Assembly: GCA_963850535.1 (NCBI GenBank)
Contig: CAWKMC010000036.1
Span: 1-64,000 of the forward strand
DNA from: JAMXLO01 sp963850535
GTDB taxonomy: Bacteria; Pseudomonadota; Alphaproteobacteria; Acetobacterales; Acetobacteraceae
Reading direction: 5' to 3'
Length of the DNA: 64,000 bases
Shown: one piece after another, positions 53,801 to 62,969 of the stretch
Position numbering within the stretch: the first letter of the stretch is position 1
Layout of the letters: every line of letters starts with the position of its first letter
Position numbers and translations under genes: made by a program
The notes under the pieces: generated by a model
Told to the model about the DNA's origin: nothing
Databases searched by the model: none
The model's input: only the letters and a program-made list of their open reading frames with translations

Positions 53801-55358
53801 ATGGCCAAGTGGGATGAGGGCTACGTCACCGACGTCGCCTATACCAGCAACTTCTACCGCGAGATCACACCAGCCTGGCTGGCCGCGACCAGCCTGCTGC
53901 TTGGCCATCGCTCGCCCGACCTCGACAAACCATTCAGCTATGCCGACCTTGGCTGCGGCAACGGCTTCACCACACTGGTGATCGCCGCGACATCCCCGCA
54001 CGCCGATGTCTGGGGATTCGATTTCAATCCGGCGCATGTCGAGTTCGCCACCCGTCTCGCGGAGCGGGCCGGTCTGACCAATGTGCGATTTGTAGAAATC
54101 GTCGTTCGCAGGACTGCATACCGCGCGGGACGGCGTCTGGCCGGACTTCGATTTCATGGTTTCGCATGGCGTGCTGAGCTGGATCTCGCCGGAGAACCGA
54201 CAGCACCTGATCGGCGCGGTGACCAAACGCCTGAAGCCGGGAGGGCTGGTTTATCTGAGTTACAACGTGACCACCGGCTGGTCCGCCATGGTGCCGGTGC
54301 GCCGGGTGATGCGAATGCTGGCGCGGGCAAGTCCAGAGCGCACTGACATCGCGGTGCCGGGCGTGCTTGACTTCGTCGATCGGCTGAAGCGTGCGGGCGC
54401 GCTCTTTTTCCAGGCTCATCCAAATCTGGAGAGCCGGCTGGCTGAGATCCGCAAGCAGGATGCCCGCTATATCGCGCACGAATACCTGAACGAAGACTGG
54501 AATCCGCTGATGTTCGCCGATGTGGCGGGCGAGATGCTGGAGGCAAAGTGCCGCTATATCGGCAGCGCGACGTTGCCAGAGAATATCGACGCTGTCTCGG
54601 TGTCGGCCGGCGTGGCCCCGCTGCTGGCCGAGACCCGCGATCCTGTGCTGCGCGAGACGTTGCGTGATATCGGCTGTGCACAATCTTTTCGGCGAGACCT
54701 GTATCGCAAAGGCGGCGTCCCCATGCCCGGCCCGGAGCAGCAGATGCGGCTGCACGAACTGACGATCGCCGGTCTCGGCGTGACGATGCCGGAAGCGGGT
54801 CCCACTTTTGCCACGCCAGTGGGCAATGTCACGGGGCGCCCAGAGATCTACCAGCCGCTGTTGTCCATGCTGGAGCGCGGCCAGTTAAACGTCGGGCAGG
54901 CACTGCAATCGCCTGCTTTCGCCGGGCGCCCGCTGGTGGAAATGTTGCAGGCGTTCAGCCTGTTGATTGCCGGCGGCTACGCCCATCCGACACTGCCGGG
55001 GTGCGGCACTCCCGCGGGCCGCGATGCGTCCCGGCGGCTGAACCTGGCAATCGCCTATGCGAACGCCAACGCCGCAGAATTACCGCGCTTGGTATCGCCG
55101 GTGATCGGCTCGGGGGCGGGCGGCGACATTCTGGAAACTCTGGTCGTCGGCGAACTGCTGGCTGGTAAGCCCGCGAATCTGGAGGCGCTGACGACCGAAT
55201 TGCTGGCGGTGCTTGGCCAAAGCGGTCGCAACGTGCAGCGTGAGGGCCAGCCGGTCACTGACCTAGCGGACCGGCGGCGCATCGTCGCGGACGCCGTGGC
55301 GACGATACTGGAGAAGCGGTTGCCGGCCCTGCAGCGGCTAGGGGTGCTGGACGCTTGA
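53801..55358 (+). CDS. SAM methyltransferase with regulatory domain, frameshifted in this sequence
   Basis: The protein starts MAKWDEGYVTDVAYTSNFYR; the SAM-binding motif YADLGCGNGFTTLVIAAT follows, then GFDFNPAHV. Near 54095-54110 a +1 slip breaks the frame (FVEIVV). It resumes as GLHTARDGVWPDFDFMVSHG in the next frame and continues through a methyltransferase regulatory domain and a C-terminal winged-helix region, about 519 residues in total. Members may methylate small molecules or surface components. An upstream TTG (53705) is less convincing as start. It is 47 bases after YihY. Confidence 0.8.
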
Positions 55359-55423
55359 CCAGCGCCCTTCGCCACACGTGATCATGTTATTCCCGGCGGA
55401 GTGCCCGAGAGCGCCGAACGCCC

Positions 55424-56218
55424 TCAGCGAATAAGTCCAGTCAGCGGGCTGGACGGATCCGCACCCAGCCGGCGCGGCATCCGGCCCGCGAGATAGGCCT
55501 GCCGTCCCGCCTCGATTGCCAGCTTCATCGCCTTCGCCATCCGGATCGGGTCTTTGGCGTGCGCGATCGCCGAGTTCAGCAGCACCGCGTCGCAGCCCAA
55601 CTCCATAGCGATCGCTGCATCCGAGGCCGTGCCGACGCCGGCATCGACCAGGAAAGGCACCTTGGTCTGCTCGCGGATCATCCAGATCATTGCCGCGTTC
55701 TGGATGCCGAGGCCCGAGCCGATCGGTGCGCCCAACGGCATGATGGCGACACAGCCCATCTCCTCCAGCCGCTTGCACGCCACCGGATCATCGGCGGTGT
55801 AGACCATCACCTCGAAGCCGTCCTTGATCAGCGCTTCGGCGGCATCCAGCGTCCCTGTCATGTCGGGGTAGAGCGTCGGTGGCGGGCCCAGCACTTCCAG
55901 CTTCACCAGGTTCCACCCGCCCGCCTCGCGTGCCAGCCGTAGCGTGCGCACCGCCTCGTTGGCGGTGTGGCAACCAGCTGTATTCGGCAAGTAGGTGTAC
56001 TTCTTCGGATCGACGTAGTCCTGCAGCATCGGCGCCTTGGGGTCAGACAGGTTCACCCGCCGCACCGCCACCGTGACGATCTCGGCGCCGGAGGCTGCGA
56101 TTGCGGCGCCGGTCTCCTCCAGGTCCTTGTATCGTCCGGTACCGACGATGAGGCGCGAGCGGAATTGGCGGCCGGCCACCGTCCAGGTGTCGTCTTGTTG
56201 CGGCAGTGATCCGTCCAT
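55424..56218 (-). CDS. thiG: Thiazole synthase
   Basis: The 264-residue TIM-barrel enzyme contains SRLIVGTGRYKDLEETGAA, TVAVRRVNLSDP, NLVKLEVLGPPPTLYPD (Schiff-base Lys) and MPLGAPIGSGLGIQNAA. It joins deoxyxylulose 5-phosphate, dehydroglycine and ThiS thiocarboxylate to form the thiazole of thiamine. It follows thiS at three bases, so they are co-transcribed. No defects are visible. Confidence 0.97.
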   Translation of the reverse strand: MDGSLPQQDDTWTVAGRQFRSRLIVGTGRYKDLEETGAAIAASGAEIVTVAVRRVNLSDPKAPMLQDYVDPKKYTYLPNTAGCHTANEAVRTLRLAREAGGWNLVKLEVLGPPPTLYPDMTGTLDAAEALIKDGFEVMVYTADDPVACKRLEEMGCVAIMPLGAPIGSGLGIQNAAMIWMIREQTKVPFLVDAGVGTASDAAIAMELGCDAVLLNSAIAHAKDPIRMAKAMKLAIEAGRQAYLAGRMPRRLGADPSSPLTGLIR

Positions 56219-56221
56219 CGC

Positions 56222-56434
56222 TCAGCCTCCGCCGATGAAATGCACGATCTCCAGCGCATCGCCGCTTCGCAGCCAGGTCGCGGCGTAGCTGGAGCGCGGC
56301 ACGATCTCCTCGTTGCGCTCCACCGCCACCTTGCGCGTCTCCAATCCAAGCGTGGCGAGCAGGCCGGAGACGGTCATCGGTCCGTCGAAGGCGCGCGCCT
56401 CGCCATTCAGCGTTAGAGTCACAGCGGTGTGCAT
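56222..56434 (-). CDS. thiS: Sulfur carrier protein ThiS
   Basis: The 70-residue ubiquitin-like protein starts MHTAVTLTLNGEARAFDGPM and ends FIGGG; the terminal Gly-Gly is thiocarboxylated. A thiO or thiF gene is not present next to it. No TPP-riboswitch pattern is evident upstream (56435-56538). Confidence 0.93.
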   Translation of the reverse strand: MHTAVTLTLNGEARAFDGPMTVSGLLATLGLETRKVAVERNEEIVPRSSYAATWLRSGDALEIVHFIGGG

Positions 56435-56538
56435 AAGCGAAGTATGGGCATCGGAGTGCTGCGGGGCAAGGAACCGGCAGTCCTCGGATCAGGGGCCGCG
56501 GTTGGACCGGCACGCATGCCTATGCTACGCGCAACGAC

Positions 56539-57003
56539 ATGTCCGAGACGACCACGCCACCGTTGGTTGCTGTGCTGAACGGGCCGAACATGAACATGCT
56601 CGGGCTCCGCCAGCCGGAGCTTTACGGCAGCGCCACATTGGACGACGTCGAGCAGTTATGCGCTGAAACCGCCGATCAACTTGGCCTGGCAATCGACTTC
56701 CGTCAGACCAACGGCGAGGGTGAACTGGTGTCCTGGGTGCAGGAGTGCCGGGGGCGCGCCCACGGCATTGTCATCAATCCGGCCGGCTACACCACCACCT
56801 CGATCGCGCTGATGGATGCGCTGCTTGCGACCGATCTGCCGGTGATCGAGGTGCACGTCACCAACATTCACCGCCGCGAAGAGTTCCGTCAGCACTCGTA
56901 CGTCTCCAAGGCCGCCGTCGGCGTGATCTGCGGCCTGGGCGTGCGCGGCTACGCGCTGGCACTGACCGCCATGGCGGACCTCCTGCTCGAGGACACCGCA
57001 TGA
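56539..57003 (+). CDS. aroQ: Type II 3-dehydroquinate dehydratase
   Basis: The 154-residue protein has the type II DHQase signature LNGPNMNMLGLRQPELYGSA with catalytic Tyr, the loop Arg in RQTNGEGELV, NPAGYTTTSIAL and IHRREEFRQHSYVS with the catalytic His. It catalyses the third step of the shikimate pathway. It begins the aroQ-accB-accC set usual in alphaproteobacteria. Confidence 0.97.
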   Translation: MSETTTPPLVAVLNGPNMNMLGLRQPELYGSATLDDVEQLCAETADQLGLAIDFRQTNGEGELVSWVQECRGRAHGIVINPAGYTTTSIALMDALLATDLPVIEVHVTNIHRREEFRQHSYVSKAAVGVICGLGVRGYALALTAMADLLLEDTA

Positions 57004-57004
57004 T

Positions 57005-57052
57005 GGCCGGTCGCGTCCGGCCTTGACGAGTGAGGACCGGGCTTCCGCCCGG
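57005..57052 (+). promoter_or_regulatory. Two tandem hairpins between aroQ and accB
   Basis: GGCCGG-TCGCGT-CCGGCC (57005-57022) and CCGGGC-TTCC-GCCCGG (57037-57052) sit in the 57-base gap, the second ending 8 bases before the accB ATG. They could attenuate or process the transcript; the second would leave little room for ribosome access. Confidence 0.4.
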
Positions 57053-57060
57053 AAGCATAT

Positions 57061-57507
57061 ATGACCCGAATTCCGTTCGATCCCGATGCAATCCGCGCGC
57101 TCGCCGCGGTGCTGAACGAGACCGGCCTGACCGAGATCGAGATCGCCGAAAAGGACAGTCGCATACGGGTTGTCCGCGCCAGCGCCTCTCCACCGCTTGC
57201 GGCTGTGGCTGCTCCGGCAATTGTGTCAGCGGTCGCCATTCCTCCCGGACCGTCTCCGGAGGAGACGACGCCGCCAGGAGCGGTGCTGAGCCCGATGGTC
57301 GGCGTCGCGTATCTGGCGCCGGAGCCAGGTGCGCCGCCTTTCATCACCGTCGGCCAGAGTGTGACAGCCGGCCAGACGTTGCTGCTGATCGAGGCGATGA
57401 AGACTTTCAACCAGATCAAGGCACCCAAGTCGGGTACCGTCACGCGGATCCTGGTGACCAACAGCACGCCGGTGGAATACGGCGAAGTCCTGCTCATCCT
57501 GGAATGA
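57061..57507 (+). CDS. accB: Acetyl-CoA carboxylase biotin carboxyl carrier protein
   Basis: The 148-residue protein has an N-terminal domain, a Pro/Ala-rich linker, and a C-terminal biotinyl domain with EAMKTFNQIKAP (biotin on Lys). It carries the carboxyl group between AccC and the AccAD transferase in fatty acid synthesis. AccC begins 13 bases later. Confidence 0.95.
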   Translation: MTRIPFDPDAIRALAAVLNETGLTEIEIAEKDSRIRVVRASASPPLAAVAAPAIVSAVAIPPGPSPEETTPPGAVLSPMVGVAYLAPEPGAPPFITVGQSVTAGQTLLLIEAMKTFNQIKAPKSGTVTRILVTNSTPVEYGEVLLILE

Positions 57508-57520
57508 CGGATAGTTCCAG

Positions 57521-58867
57521 TTGTTCCAGAAGATCCTCATTGCCAATCGCGGCGAGATAGCGCTTCGGATCCAGCGGGCCTGCCGTGAGCTGGGCATCCC
57601 TTCGGTTGCCGTGCACTCCACGGCGGATGCCGATGCGATGCATGTGCGGCTGGCCGATGAGAGTGTATGCATCGGTCCGCCGCCGGCGAAGGACAGCTAC
57701 CTCAACATCCCCGCGATTCTTTCGGCAGCACTGGTGACGGGGGCCGAAGCGATTTACCCGGGCTATGGTTTCCTTGCCGAAAACCCGCGCTTCGCCGAGA
57801 TGGTGGAGGCGCATGGCTTGACCTTCATCGGCCCATCGCCGGCGCATATCCGTACGATGGGCGACAAGATCGCCGCCAAGGAGGCGATGGCGAAGCTGGG
57901 GGTGCCGCTGGTGCCGGGCTCGAACGGCGCGGTGACGGATGTGGCGAAGGCACGCGACGTGGCGACCCAGATCGGCTACCCGGTGGTGATCAAGGCAACC
58001 GCCGGCGGTGGTGGCCGCGGCATGAAGGTGGCGCAGGACGCCGCATCGTTGGAGGAGGCGTTCAGCATCGCGCGGGCCGAAGCGCGCGCCGCATTCGGCA
58101 ATGACGCAGTGTATATCGAAAAGTATCTCGACCATCCCCGCCATATCGAATTGCAGGTGATGGCCGATGACCATGGCAATGTCGTGCATTTTGGCGAGCG
58201 CGATTGCAGCCTGCAGCGGCGTCACCAGAAGCTGCTGGAAGAGGCGGGATCGCCGGCCCTGAGTGCGGGCGCGCGCGACAAGCTGGGCGCCACCGCAACC
58301 GCGGCACTCGCCAAACTCGGCTACCGCAATGCCGGGACGCTGGAGTTTCTGTATCAGGACGGGCAGTTCGCCTTCATCGAGATGAACACCCGGCTGCAGG
58401 TCGAGCACCCGGTGACCGAAATGGTGTGCGGCATCGATCTGGTGCGCGAGCAGATCCGCATCGCGGCGGGTGCGGCGCTGGATTATACGCAGCGGCAGAT
58501 CAGCTTCACCGGCCATGCGATCGAGTGTCGTATCACCGCGGAAGACCCCACCACGTTCATGCCGACACCTGGTCGGGTGACGGCGTTCCACGCGCCGGGC
58601 GGTCTGGGGGTGCGGGTCGATTCGGCGCTGTATGCAGGGTATTTCGTGCCGCCCTACTACGACAGTCTGGTGGCCAAGCTGATCGTGCATGCGCCGACAC
58701 GGGCCGATGCGATCAGCCAACTCCGTCGCGCGCTGGATGAGTTCGCCATCGTCGGCATCCAAACGACCATTCCGCTGCATCAGCGCATTGTCGACGATCC
58801 GGAGTTCCAGCGCGGCGACTATACAATTCACTGGCTGGAGCAGTATGTGGCGAGCCAGCGGCAATGA
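57521..58867 (+). CDS. accC: Acetyl-CoA carboxylase biotin carboxylase subunit
   Basis: The 448-residue ATP-grasp enzyme starts at TTG 57521: the only in-frame choice, because a stop lies three codons upstream (57512-57514). FQKILIANRGEIALRIQRAC opens the preATP-grasp domain; KATAGGGGRGMKVAQD is the ATP-binding glycine loop, and FIEMNTRLQVEHPVTE supplies metal and biotin residues. It carboxylates biotin on AccB. The rare TTG start may lower translation relative to accB. Confidence 0.97.
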   Translation: MFQKILIANRGEIALRIQRACRELGIPSVAVHSTADADAMHVRLADESVCIGPPPAKDSYLNIPAILSAALVTGAEAIYPGYGFLAENPRFAEMVEAHGLTFIGPSPAHIRTMGDKIAAKEAMAKLGVPLVPGSNGAVTDVAKARDVATQIGYPVVIKATAGGGGRGMKVAQDAASLEEAFSIARAEARAAFGNDAVYIEKYLDHPRHIELQVMADDHGNVVHFGERDCSLQRRHQKLLEEAGSPALSAGARDKLGATATAALAKLGYRNAGTLEFLYQDGQFAFIEMNTRLQVEHPVTEMVCGIDLVREQIRIAAGAALDYTQRQISFTGHAIECRITAEDPTTFMPTPGRVTAFHAPGGLGVRVDSALYAGYFVPPYYDSLVAKLIVHAPTRADAISQLRRALDEFAIVGIQTTIPLHQRIVDDPEFQRGDYTIHWLEQYVASQRQ

Positions 58868-58960
58868 CGCGAGAGCTTCCGTAGCTCCGCCAGAGCGCCA
58901 ACGCGAACCACCGATGGATCATAGGCTGGACCGGATATGAGCGGGAAAGCATAGAGGCTC

Positions 58961-60521
58961 TTGGCAGACAGCAGCATTCCGTCGGTCACCTGGTGGGGGA
59001 CGCTCGCGCTGCTGTCGGTCATACTGCTCGCTCCGTTGCTGATTGCCGACGTACCGCCGATCCTTGACTATCCGAACCACCTCGCTCGATTTGTCCTTCT
59101 GGCCGCTGGGCCGGATGATCCGATACTGGGTCCGTTATTCACTCCGCAATGGTCGATTATTCCGAACCTTGCTTCAGACATAGTCGGGCCGCCGCTGCTG
59201 CACTTACTTCCAGTCCACGTTGCCGGGCGTTGTTTGCTTGGCGGCATCTTGTTGTTGAACCTGGCCGGGGTCCTCGCTCTGCACCGGGCCTTGTTTGGAC
59301 GGGTCTCATATTGGCCGCTGGCATCAGGACTGGCTCGCCTACAACAGCAACTTCATGTTGGGGTTTTTGAACGGGCAGATCGGGATCGGTCTGGCGATGA
59401 TTTTCGCTGCCGGCTGGATTACCTGGCGTGACCAAAGACCGGTCGCAACAGTCGTGGCCGCGACGGTTGCGTCGGTCTTGCTGTTCTTCTGCCATCTGGT
59501 CGGTGTCGCATTCTTCCTAGTGCTGATCGGCAGTTCCGAGATTTATGCGCTACGGCGTTATCGCACGATACGTTCGGTGCTTTGGGCGCTGCTTCCTGTT
59601 TTGGCTGCACCGTTGCTTCTATCGTTCATGACGACGTTGCGCGACGCGCCCGCGGCTATGCAATGGATGAACCCGCAGGAGAAGCTTATCCAGTTGGCGA
59701 GCCCGTTCATCAACTATTCGTTTCCGCTCGACATGTTCACCGCGGCGCTGCTCTACGGCGGCGTCGCGCTGGGCATCGCTTTCCGTTGGCTTGCACTTGC
59801 GCCACGCGCCGCGATGGCGGTTGCAGCGCTTGCGGTCCTATACCCATTGCTTCCGTTCGACTTGATGAGCGCCGCTTTCGTCGATACTCGGGTTGCTGTC
59901 ATGCTAGGTTTTCTGCTGTTTGCCGCAACAGAGCCAGCGCCGCTGCCGCCGCAGATCCGCCCAATCTTCGCTGCTGGATTGATAGGGTTGTTCGCCGTGC
60001 GGATGGGGATGGTGGCAGACGTCTGGCTTGAACACCGACGCGACCTCGCCGACCTGCGTTCGGTTATAGCCAGTGTTCCGGCCGGAGCCTTGGTCTATGT
60101 GACCAATGTGCCGCAGGAGGAGGCGCCTGCTTACTGGGACGCGGGCCCACGCAGCCGACGCCTCTCGAACTTATTGCGTGCCGACTATCACCTGCCCGCC
60201 TTGTTGCTCATTGAGCGGAGAGCATTCTGGCCGATCTTGTTCGCCAATCCGGCCCAACAGCCCATCAGCCTTCGACCACGATACGACAGACTTGCCCGCG
60301 AGGCACACGACATCCCACCACACGCAACTCTGGTGACCGATCCGGACCGCGGCACAGCAGTGCTCGATAAGTTTGACTTCGTGCTGATGCTGGAAGCAGG
60401 TGCGGACCACAATCCGGACGGCTTTGTGCCGAGATGCCTTGCCCTGCTGTCACGGACCGACTTCGCCGCCCTTTATCGTGTTCGTCATGAGAACGGTGCC
60501 TGTGCAGCTGCGGGAGCGTAA
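58961..60521 (+). CDS. Hypothetical integral membrane protein, frameshifted in this sequence
   Basis: The start is TTG 58961 (ADSSIPSVTWWGTLALLSVI). Joined across a +1 slip near 59310-59340 (after PLASGL, resuming LAYNSNFMLGFLNG), the product has about 520 residues and roughly 9-11 membrane helices. VPPILDYPNHLARF in the first loop and a soluble C-terminal part resemble polytopic glycosyltransferase-like (GT-C) membrane proteins, but I see no diagnostic active-site motif beyond an acidic loop. It follows accC on the same strand. No function is proposed. Confidence 0.6.
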
Positions 60522-60643
60522 GACGTGTGTGTTGCGGCAGCAGGCACCGATAATGCGCGCTTTTCTCGTTCCAACGCTGCGAGTGCGCAGGCCAGCTGTG
60601 TCCGGCGTGAAATACACCAGCAAGTCCGGCCTACCTTGAGCCT

Positions 60644-61075
60644 CTACTTAACGAAGTTTATATCCCACTTACCATCCACTGTGATGAAATAGGTTGCACC
60701 CTCATCACCGGTCCACGCCTCGTGAATCATCTTTGCAGGCATGTAGGCAAACCCTCCCGCTTTAAGCGGGATCTTGTCCTCGCTGCCGTCATGTGCAACC
60801 ACGAACGTGCCCTTCAACACCGTGATCGATTCATTGGCGGAGTGCCAATGTCTCGGCACGTGCAGATTCCCTGGCCCGCGTATCACAAGATACGTCGCCT
60901 GAGTTTTCGGATTTGTGTACAGGACAGATATCTCGAAGCCGCCTTCCAACGGCTCCCACTTCATGTCGTCTGCTTTGACGGCTTTTCCCATCGAGTCGGC
61001 GCCGGTCTGCGCGGATGTCCCGACAGGCCACAGTAGAGCGCTGAGCACCAGCGCATTGAACCAGCTGCTTTTCAT
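60644..61075 (-). CDS. Exported cupin-domain protein
   Basis: The 143-residue protein starts MKSSWFNALVLSALLWPVGTSA, an export signal, after GAGGGGG. The body is one small cupin barrel: HVPRHWHSANESITVLKGTF carries the HxH...E metal ligands and MPAKMIHEAWTGDEGA the last histidine. Such cupins bind a metal and a small molecule or act as anti-sigma (ChrR-like) or dioxygenase-like proteins. It lies downstream of the AraC/TPR regulator on the same strand. Confidence 0.82.
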   Translation of the reverse strand: MKSSWFNALVLSALLWPVGTSAQTGADSMGKAVKADDMKWEPLEGGFEISVLYTNPKTQATYLVIRGPGNLHVPRHWHSANESITVLKGTFVVAHDGSEDKIPLKAGGFAYMPAKMIHEAWTGDEGATYFITVDGKWDINFVK

Positions 61076-61212
61076 GACTGCCCCCTCTTGTGATTGCGGC
61101 TTAGCGGGAGCTACCGCACTCACGCTGCGGGAATAGCTATCGGAGCCGGGGCACTCCACGCTATCCCACCGCGGCCACGCACAGCCCAAAGCGGCCAGAT
61201 TTCGCACCGCCA

Positions 61213-62787
61213 TCAGGCTCGCAGGCCAGCGGATTCCAGCGCCTCTGCCTGTCGAGCGAGGAACTCCGCCGGCATCGTTGGTAACGCATTGACGATGGTG
61301 CCCACGGTTATGTCCGGATACTGCCGCCGCAGCAGTGCAATCCCCTGTCGCCCAGCGGCCAGCTGTCCACAGCGCACCTGCGCGACTACCGCGATGCGGC
61401 GCGCCCACGTCTCACGTGGCCGTTCGCGGAGGCCTTGGGCCGCCCAGTTGGCCGCCTCTTCATAATTGCCAGCCAAAAAATGTGCCTGGCTAATACCCAG
61501 CATTGTATTGAACCTCTCAGGCCCTTGCGGATTAAGCGCGAGTGCACGGTCGAAATCTGCCAACGCCCCATCGCTGCCTCGATAGACGCCGAGCCAGCCG
61601 CGCCGCTGCCACGCCAACAGACAGCCGGGATCGATGGCGAGGCATTTCTCGATCAGTAAACTCCCGAGATCGAGGTCTGCGAAAATCGTGCTGGCGTGGC
61701 CTAGCACGGCCAGCACGAGTGGATCTTCATTGTCCATAGTCAGGGTGAGCGTCGTCAGGCGGCGCGCCTTATCGCGGTCAATCTCGATCGTGTCGCCAAA
61801 ACAGCAGGCGGCCCTTTGGGCATGGCACCATGCGGCCAAGGCTCTCGCGAAGGCGAACGCGGGATCGATCGACTGTGCCCGATCGAGGTGTTCCAAAGCA
61901 CGCCCATTCGCCGACTGGGTCATTTCTAGTATGGCATGAAATGCCTGCATCCCGTGGCGAACTGCGACAGGATTACGCTCGGCCTTTGGTTTGCCTCGCG
62001 CCACGTCTGTGTTTCGTAAGCAGGCCGGCAGGGCGCTCGCGACAGTTTCCGACACGCGTTGCTGCAGTTCCATGGCGCTTTCGGCCGCGCCCTCAAACGC
62101 ATTTCCCCAGACTTGGCGGCTCGTTGTAATGTCGATCAACCTGATGATCGCCTGCACGTTCCCTCCGATGTACTGCACCCGGCCGCGAACGGCATACTGG
62201 GCGCAAGGCAGCATATTACGGGTGACTGGCAGATTGCTGTCGGGCGATAGCACGTTGATCCATCGCGTGCGGGACAACGCTGCGATTACTCGGTCGGTCA
62301 TTATCTCAGCGAAAGTCGCGTGGCCCGATTCTGAGTCGCTGCAAATGAAGGGAAGAACGATCAGATTTACTGGTTCTCTTATGGTGAGTAAGGGCTGTGG
62401 TAAGCCGCGTTCGCGGAATGCGCCCAAGGTGGCGGACGGCGGTTCACCGAAACGTCGCTGATACTGGTCGGCAAAGTGGCTGAGGTGGCTGAAACCATGC
62501 ATGGTGGCAGCCGTCGTTATGTCAGCTTTGGCGGGGTTGTCACACAAGGCGCGATGTGTTGCCTCCAGCCTCATACGGCGGTGGAACGCTACGGGAGATT
62601 GTCCAGTGAATCGCTGGAACTGCCGGCGCAGCGAGCGCTCCGACGAAACGGCAGCAGCAGCGATCTCACCGGCAGTGAGCGGTCGGTCGAGGTTGCGCTG
62701 CATGAAGTTGATGGCCATCGCAACGCCTCGAGGCGCCGTACTGCAGGCCCTGAACGGCACATCCTCGCATCGGGGAGACTGCTTCAT
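61213..62787 (-). CDS. AraC-type regulator with TolB-like and TPR domains
   Basis: The 524-residue protein starts MKQSPRCEDVPFRACSTAPR after GGAAGGA. An AraC DNA-binding domain lies at about 25-130 (RNLDRPLTAGEIAAAAVSSE, then TTAATMHGFSHLSHFADQYQ). A TolB-like segment (NLIVLPFICSDSESGHATFA) and TPR-like helical repeats follow (about 260-520). This mirrors the sensing half of the winged-helix regulator at 9683 but with a different DNA-binding head and no membrane anchor. The cupin gene downstream is the likely target. Confidence 0.85.
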   Translation of the reverse strand: MKQSPRCEDVPFRACSTAPRGVAMAINFMQRNLDRPLTAGEIAAAAVSSERSLRRQFQRFTGQSPVAFHRRMRLEATHRALCDNPAKADITTAATMHGFSHLSHFADQYQRRFGEPPSATLGAFRERGLPQPLLTIREPVNLIVLPFICSDSESGHATFAEIMTDRVIAALSRTRWINVLSPDSNLPVTRNMLPCAQYAVRGRVQYIGGNVQAIIRLIDITTSRQVWGNAFEGAAESAMELQQRVSETVASALPACLRNTDVARGKPKAERNPVAVRHGMQAFHAILEMTQSANGRALEHLDRAQSIDPAFAFARALAAWCHAQRAACCFGDTIEIDRDKARRLTTLTLTMDNEDPLVLAVLGHASTIFADLDLGSLLIEKCLAIDPGCLLAWQRRGWLGVYRGSDGALADFDRALALNPQGPERFNTMLGISQAHFLAGNYEEAANWAAQGLRERPRETWARRIAVVAQVRCGQLAAGRQGIALLRRQYPDITVGTIVNALPTMPAEFLARQAEALESAGLRA

Positions 62788-62969
62788 CCGGCATCCTTCC
62801 GTTGAGTGGTGTAGATTGGCTGCTGCCAAAGTGCCAAATTCAAGTGATGAGTTTTCTGACGTCCGTCCCCACAACCAGTCGATTACACTGGCTCTATGAG
62901 CCCCTCTGGAATCTTGCGTATGATGACGTCCGCTGTCACACGCAGATTGCTGTGCCTGCGCCTCTGCGC

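Noticed and set aside
56435..56538. TPP riboswitch upstream of thiS
   Set aside because: The usual CUGAGA and ACCUGAUC blocks are not present in the right order on the minus strand; only a chance CTGATC is seen.
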